Positions 10,632 through 20,940 of a stretch of DNA of 64,000 bases are shown here, piece after piece. Under the pieces are notes generated by a model that saw only the letters and a list, made by a program, of their open reading frames with translations, searched no databases and was not told where the DNA came from. Both the position numbers and the translations under genes were made by a program. The stretch's first letter is position 1. Each line of letters opens with the position of its first letter. The DNA lies in contig VDFB02000003.1 of the NCBI GenBank assembly GCA_007258455.2, forward strand, positions 40,613,986 to 40,677,985, in the 5' to 3' direction. This DNA is from Sequoia sempervirens. Lineage: Eukaryota > Streptophyta > Pinopsida > Cupressales > Cupressaceae.

Positions 10632-11616
10632 AACTAGCATTTAACTAAAATAATGCGAGCGTGTTATTTGTTGCTAGAAAGGTTCCATGAAGAAGGAAAA
10701 ATTGAAAACTAATAAATAACGCGATCATGTTATAACGCGCTCGCATTATATTTTTCTTTGGGAATCCCCAAGCCTTAGCTTTGGTATTTTCCTTGGGATA
10801 CCAACCCAAAGGTTTGGAAGGAATTCCCAATGACCAGAGACATATTTTTTGTAAATTCTACAATTTTTCACATAATCGGGTTCGTGCTCACCGTCAGGAT
10901 TGCATTTGGTTCAATATCGACAAAATCGAACACATGGGTAATGTTAAGTTCTCTCTTAGCTTTCCAACGATATAATTTTTTTCACTTTCTGACAATGTTA
11001 GGGATTTCATCCATAATTTCTTTTGTTTGTATGTCTATTTTTTTATCAAAAAGCAATGTTTGGTTTTTTTTTCATTATAAATTAAGTGTTCATCAAAATT
11101 TCAAATAAATTACATTTTTAGAAACTAGACTCCATTCTACAAATTTTAAAAAATAATTTTTTTAAAAAATCTATTACTTTCCAAAATTTGTAGGGGGAGC
11201 ACAGCCAAAATTCTGCTTTTTACGAAGTGCCCACTTAGAAAATTAGTAAAAAATCAAATATTCATTGAAAAATTATCAGAAAAATTGTGCATCAACTAGA
11301 TGTTGTTAGCTAACCTTTGACCATAGTGATTTTAAAAATACTAAAAAAAGTTCACCATGTTAGGTCATACAAGAGTTGCTATGTTATGTTTTTCTCCAAA
11401 AATAACACCAATTTGTGTACATCCCTCTTTTGAACCCCTTAATCTCAACCATTTTCAAAATAAATTAGTAGTTTAGAAAGTAGACTCAGATCACTTCAAT
11501 CCTTGTTTTTGTTCCATCTCAAAATTTTGAGTGTAACTATCCTCAATTTCGATCCAAAGGTCGGCTATTTCCCGATTCCGGAAAAAGTGGCCATAAGCCC
11601 CCTTTTTGGGAACCAT
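10632..11616 (-). repeat. Interspersed repeat, copy 1 (inverted relative to 59173-60190)
   Basis: The reverse complement matches 59173-60190 over roughly 1 kb. Examples are the edge AAGATGG(T/G)TCCCAAAAAGGG, the block ATTGAGGATAGTTACACTC and TTGAAAATGGTTGAGAT. One edge is sharp at about 11616, directly against the RPA1-like fragment; the other passes into the CATA microsatellite. It has CG-bearing palindromic words, AATGCGAGCGTGTTAT near 10652 and ATAACGCGCTCGCATTAT near 10732, in opposite orientation. Class unknown; no protein seen. Confidence 0.8.
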
Positions 11617-11617
11617 C

Positions 11618-12092
11618 TTGGTGCACCACCCAAAGCTACCTTATCTTTCATTAAGGTAAATTTTTTTGTTATACAACATGCCCTTGAAAGTGGAGATAGG
11701 CACTGCAAAAGAAGGTAAACACTAATGAAAATGGTCGATGGTATTGTGGAAGATGTGATAAAACTTTCCCTGAATGTGATTATAAATATATACTTCAATG
11801 CAAGGTGCAAGACCATACTTCATTCACTTGGATTACTGCTTTTGAAGAAGCGGCAAAAGAAATTATGGGTGTTACAGCAAAAGAATTGAACATTTTGAAG
11901 CATGAAAACAAGATGATGTTAAGTTTTCACACATTATACAAAAGGTCCTTTTCAACAGATACATATTTAAACTTCAAGTGAAAAAAGAGACTTATATACT
12001 TGAACAAAGGATTAAATGCATAGTCATAAAAACAACAAAGTTTGATTATTCATCTAAGAGCAAAGCTTTATTAGACTCAATTGCAAAGCTAT
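11618..12092 (+). pseudogene. RPA1: RPA1 (replication protein A large subunit) C-terminal fragment
   Basis: Encodes the zinc-binding C-terminal OB fold (DBD-C) of the single-strand DNA-binding protein RPA70. Visible in order are ATLSFIK near 11638, GDRHC near 11692, then GRWYCGRCDKTFPECDYKY, CKVQDHTSFTWITAFEEA and KEIMGVTAKEL (about 11735-11890). In a shifted frame follow VLFNRYIFKLQVKKETY and the terminal LLDSIAKL ending at a TAG at 12090-12092. The cysteines CxxC and downstream C fit the RPA zinc ribbon. At least three frameshifts make it non-functional. It looks like the cellular protein and is probably host sequence captured by the transposon; the upstream part of the gene is absent. Confidence 0.88.
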
Positions 12093-12720
12093 AGGTTTCA
12101 TAACATTCAAATGCTTGAATGTATATAATGTTAACAATATATTCAAACATTTGAAAAAAAAATAGTGGATATATCTAAGTTAGTTAATGCCATTTTGTCA
12201 TGATATACTTCTTTGATGTTGTCAATACTAAATCTAATGATTGATGAACATTTCTACTTTTAAATTTATTGTTCTTGGTTGATTGTTGTTATAGACAAGT
12301 TGGTATGATATCAAATTTCAATGTGTACCCTTATATATGGGAATTGAGATAAACAATGACACAAACAATAATGAAATCAAATTGATTGCTTTCCAAATTC
12401 ATATTCATGAAAATGTAAGCATTTTTCAATTCAATAGGCATCTTGATAAAGATAACTCTCAGCGTATTTTACATATATTATTAATTAATATAGGTATGCT
12501 AGTTAATTAAATTATTAACTATATTTTATTTGTATTATATATTGAATTGTTAAAAGATGTAAAAATCTTAATACTAAATAAATAGGAAAATGGTTAAAAA
12601 ATTACATATTTTTCAAAAAATAAAATATAGTGTGTAATTTAAAATACAAATTATATAATTCTTATAATGTTTATGTTATTTATTTATTGAATATTTTATG
12701 GAATTTAAACTAAAAATTAG
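12093..12720. other. AT-rich spacer
   Basis: No gene, repeat or regulatory site was recognised; strongly AT-rich. Confidence 0.6.
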
Positions 12721-13225
12721 CCTCCCCTCTCACTCTCTCCCCCTCTCTACATATATCTCCCTCTTCCCCATCTTCTATATCTCCCTCCTCTACATCTCTC
12801 TCCCTTTCTCCCTCCCTCTCTCTATCTCTCCCCATCTCTCCCTGATCTCTTGCTCCCTCCCTATACCCCTATCTATCTTCATATCTCAACCTATTTGTCC
12901 CTTTATCTTCCCATATATCTCTATATCTATGTATTTCTCTTCCCATTTATCTATCTCTCCCTCTCTCTTTCTCTCTCTCTATCTCCCCCTATTTCTATCT
13001 CCCTCTGCATCTCTATTTGTCTTTCTCTACTTATCTCTCTCTCTCTCTCTCTCTTCTTATATCTCTATCTTGCCATCTCTCTCTCTCTCTCTCTCTCTCG
13101 ATATATATATATATATAAATCCCTATCTCTATATATTTATTTCTCCCTCTATCTCTCTCTATATCTCTATCTATTTTTATCCCTTTTCCTCTCTCATTCT
13201 ATATTCATCTCTACCTCTATCTATT
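12721..13225. repeat. Pyrimidine-rich simple repeat (CTCTCCC/TATCTC)n
   Basis: About 500 bp of CTCTCTCCCTC and ATCTCTATCTC units, with a (CT)n run at 13075-13099 and an (AT)n run at 13100-13116. Long serine/leucine-rich open frames through it are low-complexity artefacts. Confidence 0.9.
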
Positions 13226-14540
13226 GGGAGAGATACAAAGGTGAGGCATTGAACCTTCCCAAAGATCCACCAATCTCAACACTACTCCCAACTATTTTGA
13301 GCATTTAAGTACATATTGTATGCTAGATTAGGAGGCATGTGTCAAAGCTCATATTTATTGATGCAAAATAGGTCCAAAGTCACAAATCTGAGGTAGAGTT
13401 AGTTATAGTTTTGTAGAAAATTTCAAGTGCCACATAAACCAAAGATATTCCAGTTTTTTAGGAAGATCATGTCATCAAATTTGGCACTTCATCCACATTT
13501 GTATCTTCATCAACATTAACAAAAGCAAAAGTATGTACTTGAATCCCTTGCATTTAAATTTTTCTATATATATATATATTTTAATATTTTCCCTCAAATC
13601 CATAATATATATATTAGTGTGTATTTATTTATTGCAATAAATAATTAACCTAAGTAACACATTAAGAATTCTAAGGATTTGTGATTGGAAAAAATGCATA
13701 ACAATTTTTTTGTTGGATGTCGTGTTGTATAGTTTAGAAAATCTCAAAATATGAATAGGATTTTAAGGCCATATATTATGGTAGCTTACAATGAAAAAGA
13801 AGGAAGTAAATCTATTATCAATTTTAATCTACAATTTAATACCATATGAAAAACCACATGTAGTATTAACTAAAATTAATTCTTGACATATTGATTTTAT
13901 AAAATACACTTACCATTCAATAAACTTCTCCCAACAAAGAAACCATAAGTGAACATTAATTGAACCCTAATTGTAGATTCATAACTCTAATCATAACCCT
14001 AATTGAACCCTAATTGTAGATTCATAACTCCTAATCAAACCCTAGCGAACACTAATCCTAATCAAACCTAACCTAGCCTTGAAGTTATCATATAATCTAA
14101 TTATCTCTCTTATCTAAATTTGGGTTGAATTATTTTCCTTTATTTTTTAATTGCATATATTTTTTGTTTATTAGATCTTATTTTATGAATATATGCAAAT
14201 ATAATTTAACTTCTACATTCATTCTATGCCCATTTTTTTCATGATATTTTAACATTTATTTTCTGGAATATTAGATCAATCTCACACATATAAATATGAA
14301 ACCTCAAAATTTTAAAATTGAATTCTACCAAAACATAGACACACAATTGAACAAATTCTCAAAGAAGAATGACAACATCATTAACATTTCATTCAAAATT
14401 CACTCAAATCCACATAAGGAGAGAAAATATATTAGAATTATACATTTATTCATGCTTATAAGTCATATCTACATACAATTTAAGATAATTTGCATATATT
14501 CATCCAAAACTCAAAACATGCTATCTATTCTATTCCATTC
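13226..14540. other. AT-rich interval with a short CCCTAAT repeat
   Basis: No gene recognised. At 13965-14060 the unit AACCCTAATTGTAGATTCAT is duplicated about 41 bp apart, followed by CTAATCAAACCCTA words: a small degenerate telomere-like tract. Confidence 0.5.
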
Positions 14541-15690
14541 CGCTTGGGGTTTTAACAGCCAATGGCACCAAAGATATCACTTCCTCATCAGAGGACATAT
14601 ATCTTTCTACCCATATATTCAACTCAAAACCTAGCTAGAGCTTTCATCAATTCTCTCCCTACAAATGAGCCTTGAATTCCCTTTTATATGACAAGGGAGC
14701 AACAAGCTTCAGGCTCAAATGTAATTTCACCACAAATTTTTATTTGAACAAAATCTCCATTGCATTTGAATTTCATTACAAAACTTACCACACATTGAAT
14801 CTGCAAAACATATATAGTGCATGAACTAGGGAAACGTAAAAGAAAAGGGAACACAAATTTTCATCACAATCCCCTTTGTATCCACGCAAAAAACTAGGAA
14901 ACCTAATTGCCACTAAGGCACCACAACAACTTCTTATTTACCCGCCACCCTGCCCTTACCAGCACTCATACCTTAGTATACACGCATGTTTCTAGTTGTG
15001 CCCAATACGGTAGACCCTCAGCCTCCTCTTCTTTCTTTTCCTTGCCCAATACAGTTCTAGTCCATCCGTTTGGGGTTTTAACAACTAATGGTACCACAAA
15101 TATCACTTCCTCATCAGAGGACAAATATCTTTCTACCCATATATTCAACTCAAAACTATCTTTCTACCCATATATTCAACTCAAAACTAGCTATAGCTTT
15201 CATCAGTTCTCTCCCTACAAATGAGCCTTGAATTCCCTTTTATATGACAAAGGAGCAACAAGCTTCGGGCTCAAATGTAATTTCACCACAAATTTTCATT
15301 TGAACAAAATCTCCATTGCATTTGACTTTCATTTCAAAACTTCCCACACGTTGAATCTACAAAACATAGTGGCGCACGAACTGGGGAAAGCTAAAAGAAA
15401 AGAAACCACAAATTGTCATCAAAATCCCCTTGTCACTATCCACGCAAAAAAACCAGGCAACCAAATTTCCATGAAGGCACCACAACAACTTCTTATTTAC
15501 CCACCACCCTGCCCTTACCAACACTCAGACCCCGGTATACACGCCCGCTTCTAGTTGTTTCCCAATACGGTAGACCCTCAGCCTCCTCTTCTTTCTTGTC
15601 CTTGCACAGTACGGTTCTAGTCCATCCGCTTGGGGTTTTAACAGCCAATGGAACCATAGATATCACTTCCTCATCAGAGGGTAGACCGTG
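14541..15690 (-). repeat. Tandem repeat of about 526-560 bp carrying a duplicated exon
   Basis: The edge word CG(C/T)TTGGGGTTTTAACA starts units at 14541, 15067 and 15627. The second unit has an extra internal copy of TCTTTCTACCCATATATTCA (15129 and 15160). Each unit contains on the minus strand a coding block (S)SDEEVI...VPLxVKTPxGWTRTVL...KKEEEAEGLPYW, the C-terminus of the unknown frame at 15493-16011. Tandem duplication has therefore copied an exon plus flank. The two older copies carry stops. Confidence 0.85.
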
Positions 15691-16011
15691 ATTGAAGCGA
15701 GGTAAATACCAACAGTAGTTGGTGTCGGTCTTGGTTACATCATCAGAAGAGTTGCTTGTAAGGTCAATGGGCGAGTGTTGGCATCCAGAGGAGCCATGCC
15801 CATACCTTATTTTCCTACCGACACTAGTAATAGAGCACACCGACTGCTTGCCTTTGTCATCTACCAATTGAGCAGCAATGTCCTAGAATTGTAACATTCT
15901 ACTGCATCTAGTGGGCACAAGCCTGGGCTTGTCAACCAAAGTACCTTCCTGAATAGCAGGACCGAGATTTTGTGAGCTCAAATGAACATACCTCCTTATT
16001 GACTTACTCAT
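15493..16011 (-). pseudogene. Unknown 172-codon frame, one in-frame stop
   Basis: Starts MSKSIRRYVHLSSQ at 16011 and runs to a stop at 15493, with a single in-frame TAG at codon 43 that is one transition from CAG. Features visible are PRLVPTRCSRML, KGKQSVCSI, an acidic SSDD stretch, VPLAVKTPSGWTRTVL, a KDKKEEEAEG charged run and a C-terminal TTRSGRVYRGL. I do not recognise the family. The frame at 41891-42343 has a similar layout (RRSTRLN near the start, acidic DSGY, then VP and a final RTRSG), which may be distant homology or convergence. The C-terminal half recurs in the tandem repeat downstream. Confidence 0.5.
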
Positions 16012-16287
16012 TTTCTCTTCTCAGACAAGCACTCAAACTTGATTAGACTCAGCCCACAAAGTGATCTAACTGCTACAAGAATGACACTATTAGCAGTTAA
16101 TTCCTCTTGTATTTATTGTGTGAGGTAATGACAACCTTCATCAATGCTTAGTAAAAATGCATGTGCAAACATGACAATTTGGCGGTGTATGTACTGTCAT
16201 TGTTTAACTAGAGCTGCATGAGAATCAAAAGATCACCCTTCATGATTGCCAACAACAACATCTTCACATAGATTGAGATCAACGTGA

Positions 16288-16599
16288 CTACACAAGCAAG
16301 GAATAATTCATTAATGCTTCACTAGTTGTACAATAAAATGACCACCATGTGTCATTTTCCAACTTTGAATACTGCCCGTTGATCTCCTGAAGAGTTGGCA
16401 GATCAAATGGTTTATCTCGGGCTAACTTGGTTTGACATCCAACGAAGCATCGTTCACCTTCCTCATGAGCAATAACATTAATCCATCTAAAAAACCAACT
16501 ACCATGTCGGTAGGTCCTATGCACTTTGCAAACTAAACGGCTAGAGCTATGCATCACAATCTCGTTGACCTCGCAGATTTTAACCAACCTTCATCTTCC
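16288..16599 (-). pseudogene. Unknown open frame of about 100 codons
   Basis: A stop-free minus-strand stretch with composition unlike chance: it includes VHRTYRHGSWFFRWINVIAH, EEGERCFVGCQTKLARDKPF and ENDTWWSFYCTTSEALMNYS. Conserved-looking Trp and Cys residues suggest a folded domain, but I do not recognise it. It lies 280 bp upstream of the frame at 15493-16011 on the same strand, so the two may be exons of one gene. The GC-richer segment at 16600-16980 could be its upstream region. Confidence 0.45.
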
Positions 16600-17139
16600 T
16601 CCTACGAGCTAGCAGGGAACATCAGAGATTTACATTAGCTTTTGATCTTGGTTGTCGATCTAAAACCACGGGTTATGAGCTCAATAGTGGAGATTGGGCC
16701 CCACATTCCATATAGGACACACATTTTCCTTTTGCTGACCTCGCGCCAAATAATAGGGTGACACCTTAGGTCTACGAGTTGGCGGGGTACAATTGAGAAG
16801 ACATTGCACGATTAGTATTTAATGAAAGGATTTGGCTAAGGCGTCGGCGACATGACCACTGGAGTTAATGGCTTAGGCTTACGTCACCAGATTAAAATTA
16901 AAACCCAACTTTGATTTTAATACTTTATTTCCTCCGCAGGGTTTTATTTCCTAAGTCTCGGTTGGCCGCGTTAAATTCTTATCCCAAACCTAACAAAGAA
17001 TAAATGATTAAGCTAAGGATTGTATTTGTTGTTATAACTTTAGTTCTAGAGAATTCTTAATTACCAATTCTTATTTGTGCATTTTTATATGAATCCAATT
17101 GAATGCCTTTCCATATCATTATGGAAAATTTTATTATTG

Positions 17140-17580
17140 CAACCCTAACTCTAACACTAATTAAACCTTGACCCTAACCTGATTGAACTTGTATTATAAC
17201 CCTAACTCTAACACTAATTGAATTGTAATCGTAACCCTAGGTATTGTTGAAACCTAACCCTAATTGTATCAAAACCCTAGAGAACTCTAATTGAACCCTA
17301 ACCCTAAAATAAACAATAACCCTTACCTTAATTGAACCCTAACTCCAATCCTAGCCCTAATTTAAGACTAACTTAACCCTAACCTTAGTTAAACCCTTAT
17401 TGAATTATAACCCTAATTGATCCCTAACCCAAATTAAATACTAATTGAACCTTAACCCTAAGTGAATAGCAACCTTAATTAAACTCCAACCATAATCCTA
17501 TTTGAATTTTGACCCTAATCATAGCCATAATTCAACCCTAACCTTAATTGAACCCTAACCTAAACGCGGGTTCGAGGAAT
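17140..17580. repeat. Degenerate telomere-like repeat, C-strand orientation
   Basis: Dense CCCTAA, CCCTAAC and ACCCTAATTGAA words, for example AACCCTAACTCTAACACTAA. It is related to plant CCCTAAA repeats but heavily mutated and interspersed with AATTGAA. It ends at an isolated CG-rich word, ACGCGGGTTCGAGG (17564-17577). Confidence 0.8.
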
Positions 17581-17589
17581 TAAATTTAA

Positions 17590-19090
17590 AGGTTCAAATA
17601 GGTTTGAACTTTAATTAAAATTAGGAATTATAGAGTTCTATTAGGATTAGGGTTGGGGTTGGGGTAAAGATTAAGGCTCTATGATAGAGCTTGGGGTTAG
17701 TGTTAGGGTTCAATTGGGGCAAGGGTTAGTATTAGGGGTTAGGGTTATGGTTCAATTAGGGTTTCATTAATGTTAGTTTTAGAATCATAGTTATGTTTAG
17801 GGTTGGATATAAAATTAGAGTTAGGTTTGAAGTTAATTAGTGTTAGTTTTAGGGTTGGGGTTATGGTTAGACTTATAATTAATGTTAGTATTGGGATTAG
17901 ATTCTATCACTTTAATAAAAATAATCTTCTATAAATTCATTCAATTTTTTTTTTAAATTATATAATTTAAATTTTTTCAAATTTACCTATGTTGATATAT
18001 GAGAGATATAGAAAATCTAAACTCTATACCATTTATAGTTAAATTTAAATTATATTTTATTAAATTGTTAGAAAATTTAAGTTGCTTATAAATAATTTTG
18101 TGTTCTTATAATTAACTTGACATTGTGTATAAAAGGTTTAAGTTATGAATGTTATAATATACAAAATAAATTTGATTTCAATGTTTATTTGTTAGTTTAA
18201 AAGGTTCAATTAGGGTTAGAATTTAATTAAAATTAGGTATAGGGTTGAATTAGGATTAGGGTTGGGGTAAAGATTAAGGTTCTATAATAAATCTTGGGGT
18301 TAGTGTTATGGTTCAATTGGGGCAGGGCTTAGTATTAGGGTTAGGGTTATGGATCAATTACGATTTTATTAATGTTATTTTTAGAAATATAGTTATGTTT
18401 AGGGTTGGATATAAAATTAGAGTTTGGTTTGAAGTTAATTAATGTTAGTTTTAGGGTTGAGGTTATGGTTAGACTTATAATTAGTGTTAGTATTGGGGTT
18501 AAATTCTATCACTTTAATAAAAATAATCTTCTATAAATTCATTCATTTTGTTTTGAAATTACATAATTTAAAATATTTTTAAATTTACCTATGTTGATAT
18601 ATGAGAGGTATAACAAATCTAAACTCTATTATATGTTGTTAAAAAATTTAAGTTGCTTATAAATAATTTTATGTATTTTTATAATTAACTTGACATTGTG
18701 TATAAAAAAGTTTAAGTTATGAATGTTATAATATAAAAAATAAATGTGTTTTCAATGTTTATTTGTCAGTTTAAAAGATGTGCCAATAATGTTGCAATAA
18801 CTAATGATTAATTTTTTCTTGGTGGTTAAAATAGATTGGTAAGTAAATTTATCTATAATAAGTAAATTTATCATTGATTTTTTCTTGATAAGTAAATCAA
18901 TATTTCATAAATTTATCTATAATTTTATTAATTTTTTTCTTAATTATATTAAATTGTTAAAAATTTTAAGCTGCTTATAAATAATTTTATGTGTTTTTAT
19001 AATTAACTTGACACGGTATGTGCTGCTCTGTTATGAATGTTATAATATAAAAATAAATTTGTTTTCAATGTTTATTTGTTAGTTTGATGT
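17590..19090. repeat. About 605-bp tandem duplication with G-strand telomere-like core
   Basis: 17590-18190 is repeated at 18195-18790 with the same order of landmarks: GGATTAGGGTTGGGGT, GGTTGGATATAAAATTAGAG, then TTAGACTTATAATTA(A/G)TGTTAG and TTTACCTATGTTGATATATG. A third partial copy (TTGCTTATAAATAATTTT onward) lies at about 18950-19090. The GGGTTAGGGTT words here run opposite to the CCCTAA tract just upstream. Confidence 0.85.
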
Positions 19091-19429
19091 GAGAATAATG
19101 TTGCATAGTAATGATTAAATTTTTCGGATTGGTTAAGGATAGGAAATTATTCTATGTTAATTTAATGTTATGAATGCTATATAATATAAAGAAAATATTT
19201 CTAACATATTTTAATGCATCTATACTATAAACAAACATCTAAAATAAAAACTCACTGTAAAAAAACACACCTAATGAGTGAACATACATTTAAAGTTAAA
19301 AAGTGAAATTATAAAATGAAATTGTAAATTTATTTTAATTTTTTTTCATAAATATAATTTTTATTTGTCATTCCAGCTTAGTAATGCCCACTTCTCCTTT
19401 TAATGAATGTGTTTTATTTTGCAAGGGTT

Positions 19430-20540
19430 GATTTAGTGCTGTCGCGATTTATTTCCCGCAAATATCATCTGCTCGCCACCTGATTGGGAATTGAAGGATC
19501 GCAAAATCACGGGCAGGTGCCACGTGTCCTATCCGGGGGATCAAATTTGCGCTATCGCTAACCAACTGCCATTTGATCTGAGCCATTCCCCGCCATCCCG
19601 CAATGGTGCTTGGGTTGATTGTGAAATCACGGGCAGGCGCCATGTGTCTCATCCGATGAAGCCTAAAGAGTAAAGGAAACACTAGTTGGCTTTAAATGTA
19701 TTAAGGGGTGGATTACTAAAGTGTTCTCGAGACGCACATGTTCTAAATTGACTGATATGTTATAATCTCATTGGAAAAGCTGCTCGAAGGTTAATGACAT
19801 GACTAGAGACTATGTTAAAGGAGCGAGATCATTGATGCTTAGGATCAACGGTTGCCCACCATCGCGTGGTCAAAAGTTTTAGGATTGCTATATCTCGAGC
19901 AACTTCCATGTGGACTACCTTCATAGTGTATGGTAAGGTGGGCCCCTTATCGCCGTGTTGGCCATTGTGTCAGCTTGTTTTGAAGGTGGCCGTTGATGAT
20001 TTTATTTTGTAGAGGGTTGAATTAGCGTTGTCGTTGATCTATTTCCTATAGATCAACGGTGCCCGCCATCCCGCGATCAAGAATTATAGGATCGCGATAT
20101 CACGGGCGCTTGCCGCGTGTCTCATCTGATGAGGTCTAAAGAGTGAAGGAAACATTAGCTAGTTCTAAATGTGTTAAGGGCTGGATTACTAAAGTGCTTG
20201 TGAGATGCACATGCTTTATTTCAATGTGGATGTTATAATTTTGAGGAAAAAGTTGCTCGACAGTTAACGAAAAGGAAGACGACCATTTTTGAAGGAGCAG
20301 GATCTCTGATGAGAAGGATCAACAGTTGCCTACCATCCTGCGATGGTAAATCAAGGGATTGCGGTATTGCAGGCAACTGCCACGTGGTTTTGATTTGCGG
20401 CATATGGCATGGTGGGACCCTTATTTCTGTGTTGGCGATTATGTCAGCCTATTTTGAAGGTGGTCATTGATGATTTGATCAAACTGGAGGATCAACGGTT
20501 CAAATTTAAATCTGTATCAAATGTGGTTGGAGCCATTCAT
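19430..20540. repeat. GC-richer tandem repeat of about 474 bp upstream of the long frame
   Basis: Landmarks recur at a spacing near 474 bp: (G/C)ATCACGGGC...TGTCTCATC(C/T)GATGA at 19621 and 20094, and GGTGGG(C/A)CCCTTAT at 19935 and 20412. A 121-bp sub-repeat (ATCACGGGCAGG at 19505 and 19626) sits at the left. Units carry CCACGTGT/CCACGTGG words near 19520 and 20380, which are G-box type plant promoter motifs. Position and composition suggest promoter-side repeats of the frame at 20941. Confidence 0.75.
19516..19526. promoter_or_regulatory. G-box-like CCACGTGT
   Basis: A CACGTG core in the GC-richer repeat region 1.4 kb upstream of the frame at 20941; another, CCACGTGG, lies near 20380. These are known binding words for plant bHLH and bZIP factors; function here is inference. 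Confidence 0.35.
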
Positions 20541-20940
20541 GTAGCCCGCGAATGAGCTTTAATGGAAAATGAGACATTTATTGGTGAGATTTGATCGACA
20601 TAAAATTAATTTTCCTACCTCATTTGTATCACAAAGCATCCAATTATTTCATGAAATAGTTTCAGAGCCGAAGGTGAAATTGCGAGCCGCTGCAGCTAGA
20701 ATTTGGAGTTTATGTGAAAAGAGTCGTAAGTTTATTTTCTATGCCTCCCAGTAATTCTACACCTAAATTTGGGAAAGGGGTTTGCTATGCTTGTCATTGA
20801 GCTTATTGAAATCTCTTGTTAAGGCTATAGTTTAATCATAAATTGTGAGGAATTACAGTTTTTACTCTATAATTTCCTATCTCTGCTTAGTCTTAGCCAA
20901 TTGAAGTGTAACATTGTAACGAAGCCCTAGTTTTTCCAAG

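Noticed and set aside
12698..13308. Long open frames rich in Ser/Leu/Ile/Tyr
   Set aside because: They translate a CTCTCC/TATCTC simple repeat; two frames are open at once, which is expected of low-complexity DNA.
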